Assembly (NCBI GenBank): GCA_946886875.1
Contig: CAMPJN010000151.1
Span: 1 to 8,429 of the forward strand
DNA: 8,429 nt
Reading direction: 5' to 3'
Origin: an uncultured Pseudomonas sp.
GTDB lineage: Bacteria > Pseudomonadota > Gammaproteobacteria > Pseudomonadales > Pseudomonadaceae
Below, piece after piece: positions 1 to 6,561 of this stretch. Made by a program: the position numbers and the translations under genes. The first letter of the stretch is position 1. Each line of letters begins with the position of its first letter. A model generated the notes under the pieces. That model was not told the origin of the DNA and made no database searches. It saw only the letters and a program-made list of their open reading frames with translations.

Positions 1-1
1 A

Positions 2-280
2 GCCGGCAGCCTGGATCTGAAAGCCCTGGCCCAGGCGGCCGCGGTGAAGAAGGCGGAGATGGCCGATCCCGCGGCGGCGCAACGCGCCACCGGTTACCTG
101 CTGGGCGGCATCAGCCCGCTGGGGCAGAAAAAAGCTTTGCGCACCTTTATCGATGAATCCGCCCGGCAGCACCCGAGCATTTATGTCAGCGCCGGGCGGC
201 GAGGGCTGGAGGTCGAATTGGCGGCCGACGTTCTGGCGCAGCTGACCCGTGCGGTTTTTGCCGCCATAGGTCGGCAATAG
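2..280 (+). CDS. ybaK: YbaK-type Cys-tRNA(Pro)/aminoacyl-tRNA deacylase, C-terminal part (5' end outside window)
   Basis: The reading frame is open from base 2 and ends at TAG 278-280, giving about 92 C-terminal residues; the start lies upstream of the window. The visible part carries the family hallmarks [46 protein letters not shown]. In E. coli YbaK and its relatives these surround the editing pocket that hydrolyses Cys mischarged on tRNA(Pro), a free-standing cytoplasmic proofreading activity. The N-terminal half, which holds the key catalytic lysine in characterised members, is not in view, so activity cannot be judged. The glycerol kinase gene starts 101 bases downstream on the same strand, with a palindromic element between them, so co-transcription is possible but not shown. 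The family call is firm; the exact tRNA substrate is inferred from homologues. Confidence 0.9.
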   Translation, partial: AGSLDLKALAQAAAVKKAEMADPAAAQRATGYLLGGISPLGQKKALRTFIDESARQHPSIYVSAGRRGLEVELAADVLAQLTRAVFAAIGRQ

Positions 281-300
281 ATGGCGTTGCGCTTTGCTTT

Positions 301-343
301 GTTGGGCTTCGTGTTACTCAGCCCAACCTACAGCGAAGCCCGA
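301..343. repeat. REP-like palindrome with an alternative third arm, between ybaK and glpK
   Basis: GTTGGGCT (301-308) and AGCCCAAC (320-327) are perfect 8-base inverted repeats around an 11-base loop. A further arm, CGAAGCCCGAC (333-343), can pair with GTTGGGCTTCG (301-311) over 11 positions if one G-U pair is allowed. The GTTGGGCTTCG...AGCCCAACCTAC pattern resembles a dispersed palindromic element common in Pseudomonas genomes (recalled, not searched). It could end ybaK transcription or form alternative structures in a read-through ybaK-glpK message. There is no U-run, so it is not a classical terminator. Confidence 0.6.
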
Positions 344-369
344 CCTTCAATTGCACCCACAATTACAAC

Positions 370-375
370 AAGGAA
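370..375 (+). promoter_or_regulatory. Ribosome binding site of glpK
   Basis: AAGGAA lies 6 bases before the ATG at 382 and supports that start; residues 3-20 of the product already match the glycerol kinase N-terminus. Confidence 0.6.
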
Positions 376-381
376 ACCCTT

Positions 382-1869
<1,488 letters not shown>

Positions 1870-1880
1870 AGAGGGCGTCT

Positions 1881-1905
1881 CAGCCCATATCGGCTGCGGG
1901 CTTTC
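1881..1905 (+). terminator. Weak candidate terminator after glpK
   Basis: Just after the glpK stop, CAGCC (1881-1885) can pair with GGCTG (1892-1896), or AGCCC (1882-1886) with GGGCT (1898-1902), followed by TTCT. The stems are short and the T-run is poor, so this is a weak call. The larger palindromes further downstream may do the job instead. Confidence 0.25.
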
Positions 1906-1942
1906 TATAGGCGCTCAAGGGATCATCGAGCAGGCGCGATCT

Positions 1943-2020
1943 CGTAGCCCGAATAAGCCTTTGGCGCAATCCGGGAGCGGTTTAGCGCCGGGCATCGTCC
2001 CGGATTTCATCCGGGCTACA
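1943..2020. repeat. REP-type element, GTAGCCCG...CGGGCTAC family
   Basis: Nested inverted repeats: outer GTAGCCCG (1944-1951) with CGGGCTAC (2012-2019), and inner ATCCGGGA (1969-1976) with TCCCGGAT (1998-2005), both perfect 8-mers. The TCCCGGAT...CCGGGCTAC pattern is a dispersed palindrome familiar from Pseudomonas intergenic regions (recalled). It lies between the convergent glpK and the PilJ-like gene, where REP elements typically stabilise 3' ends or block read-through. A degenerate relative lies at 5400-5424. Confidence 0.7.
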
Positions 2021-2053
2021 GATCACCGTGATCCATCAATGTAAGCGTTAAAG

Positions 2054-2079
2054 CATCGCGGCCAAGGCCGCTCCTACAG
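2054..2079. repeat. REP element of the GCGGCC-AA-GGCCGCTCCTACA type
   Basis: GCGGCC (2058-2063) and GGCCGC (2066-2071) form a tight stem around AA and are followed by TCCTACAG. This is the shape of the classic Pseudomonas REP (core with a GCTCCTACA tail). It is a second, unrelated repeat family in the same gap. The rest of 1870-2131 shows no gene. Confidence 0.7.
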
Positions 2080-2131
2080 TTCCGCGGTCCCTAGCCAGCT
2101 TGCGCCCGGTGCAGCCTTGCTCGCTACCCTC

Positions 2132-2914
2132 TCAGGTGCCCGCGAGCATCACTCCTTCGTACTGGTTGGTCAGCTCATGCATCTGCCACAGCAGGGTTTC
2201 GGTGGTGGTGGAGATCACCGTGGGCACGTAGCGCGAGTCCGCCGAGAGTTTGAAACCGGCGCGAGTGAAGCGCCATTGGGTTTCGGCGTGCTGCAGGCCT
2301 TCGGCAATGGCCGGGGTGTTCTGGTTGGCTTGCTGCAGTTCCTGCAGTGCCTGTTCGAATTCGTCCACCGCCTGGTTGAAGGCTGACTCTAGGCCATTGA
2401 CCGGCAGGCGCCAGCTCATCGCCAGGTAAAGTTTGGCGATGCGTTGGCTGAGCATGCGCTGGCGGCCGCTGCGGTTGACCAGGCGCGCGCTTTGTCCGCC
2501 GCTATGGCGTTCGAGCAGTTGCACCACGTTCTCGCTCTGGGCCAGCAACTGGTCACTGAGTTCGAGCATCCTCAGCGCTTGCTGTTTATTGGGCCGCGAG
2601 AGCGCCAGTTCGCGGTATTGCTGCCAGGTTTGCCCGGCCTCGGCCAGCGCCGTTTTGATCTGCGCGGTGGGCGCGTATTCGCTCAGCGCCAGGTAATTAC
2701 TCTCGAATTTGGCGATGCTTTGGTCGAGTTGCTCTTCGGCTTGCTCGGGGCGAACTTCGGCGCCGATCATCAGGTAGGTTTTGGCGATACGCTGGCTGAG
2801 CATACGCTGCATGCCGGACAGGTTCATCGCCTCAGCGGCGCTGATCGCCGCCGAGCTGGGGAAGCTGAGCAGGGTGAGGCTAAGCAACAGGCCGGAAATA
2901 ATGGGCTTGAGCAT
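2132..2914 (-). CDS. Secreted protein with tandem PilJ/NarX-like sensor modules, no output domain
   Basis: The chosen start is ATG 2914-2912, because AGGAG (2926-2922) lies 7 bases before it and the next residues form a signal peptide (MLKPIISGLLLSLTLLSFPSSA); an upstream ATG at 2956 would put 14 unlike residues ahead of it. The product is 260 residues. It contains the same motif twice, 116 residues apart: SGMQRMLSQRIAKTYLM (33-49) and SGRQRMLSQRIAKLYLAM (149-166). This is the hallmark of the PilJ N-terminal family and resembles the periplasmic P-box of NarX/NarQ (AGSLRMQSYR), whose arginine contacts nitrate or nitrite. The rest is predicted long helices rich in Q, E and L. There is no second membrane span, HAMP, kinase or MCP signalling domain, so it should be a free periplasmic protein. 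It follows the porin gene by 75 bases. Family call is good; ligand and role are inference. Confidence 0.82.
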   Translation of the reverse strand: MLKPIISGLLLSLTLLSFPSSAAISAAEAMNLSGMQRMLSQRIAKTYLMIGAEVRPEQAEEQLDQSIAKFESNYLALSEYAPTAQIKTALAEAGQTWQQYRELALSRPNKQQALRMLELSDQLLAQSENVVQLLERHSGGQSARLVNRSGRQRMLSQRIAKLYLAMSWRLPVNGLESAFNQAVDEFEQALQELQQANQNTPAIAEGLQHAETQWRFTRAGFKLSADSRYVPTVISTTTETLLWQMHELTNQYEGVMLAGT

Positions 2915-2921
2915 GATGAGT

Positions 2922-2926
2922 CTCCT
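2922..2926 (-). promoter_or_regulatory. Ribosome binding site deciding the start of the PilJ-like gene
   Basis: On the minus strand AGGAG sits 7 bases before ATG 2914-2912. The upstream in-frame ATG (2956) lies inside a GC hairpin region without such a site. Confidence 0.75.
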
Positions 2927-2927
2927 G

Positions 2928-2953
2928 AAAACCCGCGGCGCGGTCGCCGCGGG
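2928..2953 (-). terminator. Strong intercistronic hairpin with T-run, just before the PilJ-like gene's ribosome site
   Basis: Read on the minus strand, CCCGCGGCG (2953-2945) and CGCCGCGGG (2940-2932) form a perfect 9-base-pair stem with a 4-base loop, followed by TTTT (2931-2928) and almost directly by AGGAG. It has the form of an intrinsic terminator. It may cause partial termination, or a processing/stability step that lets the porin be made in excess over the downstream protein. Confidence 0.6.
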
Positions 2954-2961
2954 CACAGCGG

Positions 2962-2982
2962 AAAAGGCCCCGTACAGAGGCC
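2962..2982 (-). terminator. Second intercistronic hairpin after the porin stop
   Basis: On the minus strand GGCCTC (2982-2977) pairs with GGGGCC (2971-2966), with one G-T wobble, around the loop TGTAC. It is followed by TTTT (2965-2962). It begins 7 bases after the porin stop codon (2992-2990) and is a plausible weak intrinsic terminator or 3' end stabiliser. Confidence 0.55.
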
Positions 2983-2989
2983 CGGATCG

Positions 2990-4228
2990 TCAGTAGCTGT
3001 ACTGCAGTTGCACCCAGAGCTTGTCGGTATCCACGGCGAAGTCGTCGGCATCGTAACTGGCGTATTTGACCAGGCCGACGAGGCCTTTCACGCCCGGAAT
3101 CGGGTGGGCGTAGGACAAGTCGATCTCTTCGCCGTACTGGCTGCTGCCCTTCTCGGCGCGGAAGTCGTGGTACCAAGCCGCCAGGGTGCCGCCGAACAGC
3201 GGCGCGCTGCCGCCGACATAGGCGTCCTTGATGCCGTCGGGTGGGGTCAGCAGGAAGATGTCGGCCCAGCCCTGGAACGCGTGCTTGGTCGCCAGCGGTG
3301 TCTGGAAGGCGCGGTTGCCCGGTCCTTCGTCGCCGCCGAGTACTTCGTAGCCGCCTTTCAGAGCCACGCCTTTGATCGTGTAGCCCAGTTCGGCCAGGTA
3401 GTAGTCGCTGTCCTGATCGCGGGTATTGTCGGAGTAGTCGCTGAGGTCGCTTTGCTTGGCGTATTCCAAGGCGTAGCTGACACCGGAGACCGCACCGTTG
3501 AGGCGCAGGCCGGTGGTCTTGCTCGACTGGCCGCCAGCGGCGAGGTTGTCCAGGCCCAGGCGGTATTGATAGGCGGTCACGGTCAGCTCGGGCATCACCA
3601 TGTACTGGGCGTTGAGCAGGTGGCTGTGGCCTTCGATATTGGCCTGGTTGGCGGCGGTGTCGAAGCGGCCGTTACCGGGGCCGAAGATGCTGTTGATATT
3701 GTCGATATAGGCGTAGGTCAGGGTCAGGCCTTCCAGTGGTTTCAGTTGCCCGAGCACGCCGTCGTAGGTCTGCTCGTTCTGCCGCCAAGCCACGCCGCCG
3801 ACGAAGCGCTGGTTGTCCAGGTTGATGCGCTGGCGACCGAGCACGGCGCTACCGTATTTATGCTCGTAGCGCAGCAGCGCCTGGTTGATTTCAGTGCCGT
3901 CCGGGTCGGCGACCACGGAATAGTCGGTCTGGCCATTACGGAAGCTGTTGTAGCTGGCATCGCCGATGCGGCTGACATTGTCCGCCTCGATCAGCGCCGA
4001 GAGGCCGTACCATTTACCGCTCTGGAAACCGACGCGGGTGCGGATGGTCTGGGCGTTGGCATTGTTCAGGGCGTTGTCCTGGTCGACATGCTCATAGCGG
4101 TAGCGCAGGTCGAGGATCGGCTTGCCCTGGGTGAACAGGTTGCTGAATGCCTCTTCGGCGAGGGCGGCGTGGCTGAGGGTGCTGCTGGCAACGGCCAGCG
4201 ACAACAGGGTCAGTTTCATCATGCGCAT
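2990..4228 (-). CDS. Outer-membrane porin, alginate-export family type
   Basis: The start chosen is ATG 4228-4226, giving MRMMKLTLLSLAVASS; AGGAAG (4240-4235) lies 6 bases before it, and the 26 extra residues of the longer frame are leader RNA. The product is 412 residues with a signal peptide ending ALA-EE (cleavage after about residue 24). The mature part has alternating beta-strand patterns throughout (LDLRYRYEHVD, TIRTRVGFQSG, ALLRYEHKYGSAVLGRQRINLDNQRFVGGVAWR, LTLTYAYIDNIN, YYLAELGYTIKGVALKGGYEVL) and ends in QLQYSY, the terminal aromatic typical of outer-membrane barrels. The GRQRINLDNQRFVGG region is typical of the alginate-export (AlgE-like) family, most members of which are uncharacterised channels rather than alginate exporters. 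No alginate genes are nearby. The sigma-54/ANTAR-like leader and the NarX-like neighbour suggest a nitrogen compound, perhaps nitrate or nitrite; this is inference. Confidence 0.85.
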   Translation of the reverse strand: MRMMKLTLLSLAVASSTLSHAALAEEAFSNLFTQGKPILDLRYRYEHVDQDNALNNANAQTIRTRVGFQSGKWYGLSALIEADNVSRIGDASYNSFRNGQTDYSVVADPDGTEINQALLRYEHKYGSAVLGRQRINLDNQRFVGGVAWRQNEQTYDGVLGQLKPLEGLTLTYAYIDNINSIFGPGNGRFDTAANQANIEGHSHLLNAQYMVMPELTVTAYQYRLGLDNLAAGGQSSKTTGLRLNGAVSGVSYALEYAKQSDLSDYSDNTRDQDSDYYLAELGYTIKGVALKGGYEVLGGDEGPGNRAFQTPLATKHAFQGWADIFLLTPPDGIKDAYVGGSAPLFGGTLAAWYHDFRAEKGSSQYGEEIDLSYAHPIPGVKGLVGLVKYASYDADDFAVDTDKLWVQLQYSY

Positions 4229-4234
4229 AGCGGT

Positions 4235-4240
4235 CTTCCT
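4235..4240 (-). promoter_or_regulatory. Ribosome binding site of the porin gene
   Basis: AGGAAG on the minus strand, 6 bases from ATG 4228-4226. Two further ATGs follow in frame (4222 and 4219) but are 12 and 15 bases away, so 4228 is preferred. Confidence 0.65.
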
Positions 4241-4257
4241 AATTAGGCCAAAAACGC

Positions 4258-4311
4258 AAAAAAAAACGTCACAGCGCCCGCTTCTCCGAAAGGGAGGGGG
4301 TGCCATGACGT
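4258..4311 (-). terminator. Leader terminator (attenuator) upstream of the porin gene
   Basis: On the minus strand a long imperfect hairpin runs from ACGTCATGGC (4311-4302) to its partner ending TGACGT (4271-4266). An inner CTCC/GGAG stem is closed by CTTTC. It is followed by nine T's (4266-4258). It is a textbook intrinsic terminator in the leftward direction only; rightward there is no T-run. It lies about 30 bases before the porin ATG, and no leftward gene precedes it in the window, so it must act on the porin's own leader. Its 5' arm overlaps the 3' arm of the upstream hairpin at 4323-4304, as expected for an antitermination switch. Confidence 0.8.
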
Positions 4312-4350
4312 CGTTGTCGGATGTGTGGCAGACACGCCGTTGTGCTGACC
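4304..4350 (-). promoter_or_regulatory. ANTAR-type tandem hairpin antiterminator RNA in the porin leader
   Basis: Two successive minus-strand hairpins. P1: GG-t-CAGCAC (4350-4342), hexaloop AACGGC (4341-4336), GTG-t-CTG-CC (4335-4327), eight pairs with single-base bulges. P2: CAT-cc-GAC (4323-4316), hexaloop AACGAC (4315-4310), GTC-ATG (4309-4304). Three bases separate them. Both loops have A at position 1 and G at position 4, the signature described for RNA targets of ANTAR-domain proteins (NasR, NasT, AmiR and EutV types). P2 uses GTCATG, which is also the 5' arm of the terminator at 4311-4258, so protein-stabilised P2 would prevent termination. No ANTAR gene is in the window. Confidence 0.75.
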
Positions 4351-4362
4351 GGGGTTGGTCTT

Positions 4363-4379
4363 AGCAGGAGCCGTGCCAA
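4363..4379 (-). promoter_or_regulatory. Sigma-54 (RpoN) promoter of the porin gene
   Basis: On the minus strand TTGGCACGGCTCCTGCT (4379-4363) matches the consensus YTGGCACGRNNNTTGCW at 16 of 17 positions. The invariant GG (4377-4376) and GC (4365-4364) are 12 bases apart as required. The predicted start is near 4352, two bases before hairpin P1, giving a leader of about 124 bases. An enhancer-binding activator (for example NtrC) would be required. Confidence 0.82.
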
Positions 4380-4443
4380 AGGTGTTCAAGTGCTTTGTTT
4401 GCACTGGTTACGCTGGAGTTCGCCGCTTTTTTCTCGATGTTCG

Positions 4444-4490
4444 TGCACCGTACTTGTTCGCGGCGCTTTCAGACGGTGCAGCTGTACCGT
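4444..4490. promoter_or_regulatory. Candidate activator/operator site: interlocking inverted repeats
   Basis: TGCACCGT (4444-4451) and ACGGTGCA (4473-4480) are perfect 8-base inverted repeats 21 bases apart. ACGGTGCA also forms an 18-base near-palindrome with TGTACCGT (4483-4490; one mismatch). The half-sites resemble the TGCACC/GGTGCA arms of NtrC sites, but the spacing is not the usual 17-base dyad. They lie about 92 to 138 bases upstream of the predicted sigma-54 start, a normal place for an enhancer, and could equally serve the divergent phzF-like gene. Confidence 0.4.
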
Positions 4491-4557
4491 GGCAATGGTG
4501 AATACCTGTAGCGGGTGCCAGGCGATGATTTAAGGCATCTTCTGCCTACCAAGAATC

Positions 4558-4562
4558 AGGAG
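4558..4562 (+). promoter_or_regulatory. Ribosome binding site of the PhzF-family gene
   Basis: AGGAG, 8 bases before the ATG at 4571. A 5-base-pair hairpin AGGCA/TGCCT (4533-4547) lies just upstream; no convincing sigma-70 promoter was seen for this gene. Confidence 0.7.
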
Positions 4563-4570
4563 CTTTATCG

Positions 4571-5377
4571 ATGCAGCTTAATTTCCACCAGGTCGATGCC
4601 TTTACCAATCAGCCTTTCGCCGGCAATCCGGCCATGGTTTACCGCCTGGATAGCTGGCTAAGCCCCGCGCTGATGCAGCAGATCGCCGCCGAGCACAATC
4701 TGGCGGAGACCGCTTTTTTGGTGAAAGAGGGGACTGGCTGGCATATCCGCTGGTTTACTCCGACCTCTGAGGTGCCGCTGTGCGGTCATGCCACCCTGGC
4801 CAGCGCACTGGTGTTGTTCGAGGTCTATGACGAACCCGGTGAAGTGTTGGATTTCACCTGTCTGTCGGGTGCGTTGCGCGTGACCCGAGAGGCGGGCCGG
4901 CTGGTGCTGGATTTCCCCATACGCACAGTCGAACCGTGGGACTCGCAAGGCGCGGTGCAGCGCGCTCTGGGCGTCCCGGTGGAGGAAGTGCTGGCGCTGT
5001 ATGGTCAGCAGGGCATTCAGGAGCTTCTGGCAATATTGCCGAGCGAAGCGGGCGTACGCGATTTTCAACCGAATCTGGCGGCTTTGGCCGAACTGCCGGG
5101 CCTGGGTGTGCTGATCAGCGCGCCGGGCCAGCACCATGATTTCGTCTCACGCTACTTCGCCCCCTCCATCGGCATCGATGAAGATCCGGTCACCGGCTCG
5201 ACCCATTGCATGCTGGTGCCTTACTGGGCCGTAAAGCTGGGCAAGAGCGAACTTCGCGCATTCCAATGTTCGGCACGCGGCGGCGAGTTGCTGTGTCGGC
5301 TCGAGGGCGAACGGGTGAAGATCGCAGGCCCGGCGGTGCTGGTTGCCAGCGGCCAGTTGCATTTGCCAGAGGCTTGA
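4571..5377 (+). CDS. PhzF-family isomerase/epimerase-like protein
   Basis: The 268-residue product has the expected length and motifs of the PhzF/YddE/YHI9 family, which has the two-lobed diaminopimelate-epimerase fold. Seen in order: FHQVDAFTNQPFAGNPAMV (5-23), AAEHNLAETAFL with Glu46 at the position of the catalytic glutamate of PhzF, RWFTPTSEVPLCGHATLAS (60-78), and IDEDPVTGSTHC (202-213) at the second active-site loop, then SARGGEL (234-240). PhzF itself isomerises dihydro-hydroxyanthranilate in phenazine synthesis, but no other phenazine gene is here, and most family members have unknown substrates. The gene stands alone, divergent from the porin and convergent with the ABC ATPase. Family membership is firm; the reaction is unknown. 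Confidence 0.92.
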   Translation: MQLNFHQVDAFTNQPFAGNPAMVYRLDSWLSPALMQQIAAEHNLAETAFLVKEGTGWHIRWFTPTSEVPLCGHATLASALVLFEVYDEPGEVLDFTCLSGALRVTREAGRLVLDFPIRTVEPWDSQGAVQRALGVPVEEVLALYGQQGIQELLAILPSEAGVRDFQPNLAALAELPGLGVLISAPGQHHDFVSRYFAPSIGIDEDPVTGSTHCMLVPYWAVKLGKSELRAFQCSARGGELLCRLEGERVKIAGPAVLVASGQLHLPEA

Positions 5378-5429
5378 TTGCTGTTGGTGGGCGAGGGCTT
5401 CCCGGATTGCTTCTGATGGGCTACAGCAA
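5378..5429. repeat. Degenerate REP element between convergent genes, possible bidirectional terminator
   Basis: TTGCTGT (5378-5384), immediately after the PhzF-family stop codon, pairs with ACAGCAA (5423-5429). Inside, TCCCGGATT...GGGCTACA (5400-5424) is a decayed copy of the right half of the 1943-2020 element. It fills most of the 77-base gap between two convergent genes and may end both transcripts. Confidence 0.45.
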
Positions 5430-5454
5430 CGCGCTTTGTGGGTGACCTTGGCCG

Positions 5455-6561
5455 CTAGCTATCGCTGCTATAGCGGCGCACGCCGGAGTCGGCCAGGTTG
5501 ACCTGCGTGGCGATGCTGCCGGGAGCGGGAAATACCACCAGGTGATCGGCCGCGACGCGGATGCCTACTTCCTCGCCAGGTAAATGGTCGGCATGGCTGG
5601 GGAAGATCGATTCCAACTGACTTCCAGTAGCAAGCTGTAGGCGATAAAGGGTGGCGGCGCCGAGAAAGGTCTTGCCGACGATCAGTGCTTTTTGCGAGCT
5701 GTCCGGGTCGTAGACGATATCGTCGGGGCGCAGCAGTACATCCACGGCGCTGCCGACCGGCCAGATATAGGCGCGATTGCCGCGAATCACCCCCAGCTCG
5801 GTTTGTACCGCATCCGGGCTGAGCAACTGGCCACGTATGAAATAGCCCTGGCCGATAAAGCTGGCGACGAAGGGCGTCAGCGGTTCGTGGTAGAGATTGA
5901 ACGGGGTGTCCCACTGTTCCAGCTTGCCCTGTTTGAAGACGCCGACATGATCGCTTACGGCGAAGGCCTCTTCCTGGTCGTGGGTGACCAAGATCGCGCT
6001 GGTGCCGCGGGCTTTGATGATGTCGCGCACTTCATGGCTCAAGCGCCGACGCAGTTCGCCATCGAGGTTGGAAAACGGCTCGTCGAGCAGCAGCAAGCGC
6101 GGCTCCGGGGCCAGGGCGCGAGCCAGGGCGACGCGCTGTTGCTGACCGCCGGACAGTTCATGGGGGTAGCGCTTGCTCAGGTGTTCGAGCTTGACCAGCT
6201 CGAGCAGTTCCTGGGTGAGGCGCTGACAATGGGCCTGTTTACGGATGCCGAAGCCGACGTTCTCGGCCACCGTCAGGTGCGGGAACAGGGCGTAATCCTG
6301 AAACACCATACCGATCCGGCGCTTCTCCGGGGCGAGGCTGAAGCCGGCGCGGGAGATCACTTCACCGGCCAGCTGGATTTCACCTTCGAGGACCTGCTCG
6401 AAACCGGCGATCGCCCGCAAGGTGGTGGTCTTGCCGCAGCCGGAGGGGCCGAGCAGGCAACCGATATCGCCGACGTTCAGGTGCAGGTTGAGGTTCTGCA
6501 CCACTTTATGTTCGTGATAACCGCAGCTCAGGTCGCGCAGGTTCAGCAGGGCTTCGCTCAT
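5455..6561 (-). CDS. ABC transporter ATP-binding protein, FbpC/PotA-like
   Basis: The start ATG 6561-6559 overlaps the argF stop as ATGA, giving 368 residues; the longer open frame upstream is argF antiframe without family match. The ATPase domain is complete: Walker [10 protein letters not shown] (38-46), Q-loop [16 protein letters not shown] (Gln88), signature [15 protein letters not shown] (136-150), Walker B LLLLDEP (156-162), D-loop SNLD (164-167) and switch histidine LVTHDQEEA (His194). From about residue 240 follows a TOBE-type beta domain ([10 protein letters not shown]), as in FbpC (ferric iron), PotA and related importers. It would energise an inner-membrane importer, but no permease or binding-protein gene is next to it. 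From memory, P. aeruginosa also has such an ATPase gene beside argF. Substrate unknown; iron(III) is a family-based guess. Translational coupling to argF is likely. Confidence 0.9.
   Translation of the reverse strand: MSEALLNLRDLSCGYHEHKVVQNLNLHLNVGDIGCLLGPSGCGKTTTLRAIAGFEQVLEGEIQLAGEVISRAGFSLAPEKRRIGMVFQDYALFPHLTVAENVGFGIRKQAHCQRLTQELLELVKLEHLSKRYPHELSGGQQQRVALARALAPEPRLLLLDEPFSNLDGELRRRLSHEVRDIIKARGTSAILVTHDQEEAFAVSDHVGVFKQGKLEQWDTPFNLYHEPLTPFVASFIGQGYFIRGQLLSPDAVQTELGVIRGNRAYIWPVGSAVDVLLRPDDIVYDPDSSQKALIVGKTFLGAATLYRLQLATGSQLESIFPSHADHLPGEEVGIRVAADHLVVFPAPGSIATQVNLADSGVRRYSSDS

Noticed and set aside
2444..4246. Long 600-codon open frame on the plus strand
   Set aside because: It lies antisense to the porin and PilJ-like genes, has a low-complexity V/A/G-rich composition, no family match and no ribosome site; it is a GC-rich shadow frame.
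4258..4311. Terminator of a free-standing small RNA from the minus strand
   Set aside because: Possible, but the sigma-54 start, the ANTAR-like loops sharing an arm with the terminator and the closeness to the porin ribosome site fit a leader switch better; a short terminated leader RNA would still be produced.
4389..4405. AGTGC-N7-GCACT as an NtrC site
   Set aside because: The half-sites face the wrong way relative to the NtrC dyad (GCAC must precede GTGC).
4504..4522. Second sigma-54-like box (TGGCACCC on the minus strand near 4520)
   Set aside because: The GC element 12 bases after the GG is missing (AG instead).
4571..5377. Part of a phenazine biosynthesis cluster
   Set aside because: No other phz gene is present; isolated PhzF-family genes are common and of unknown substrate.
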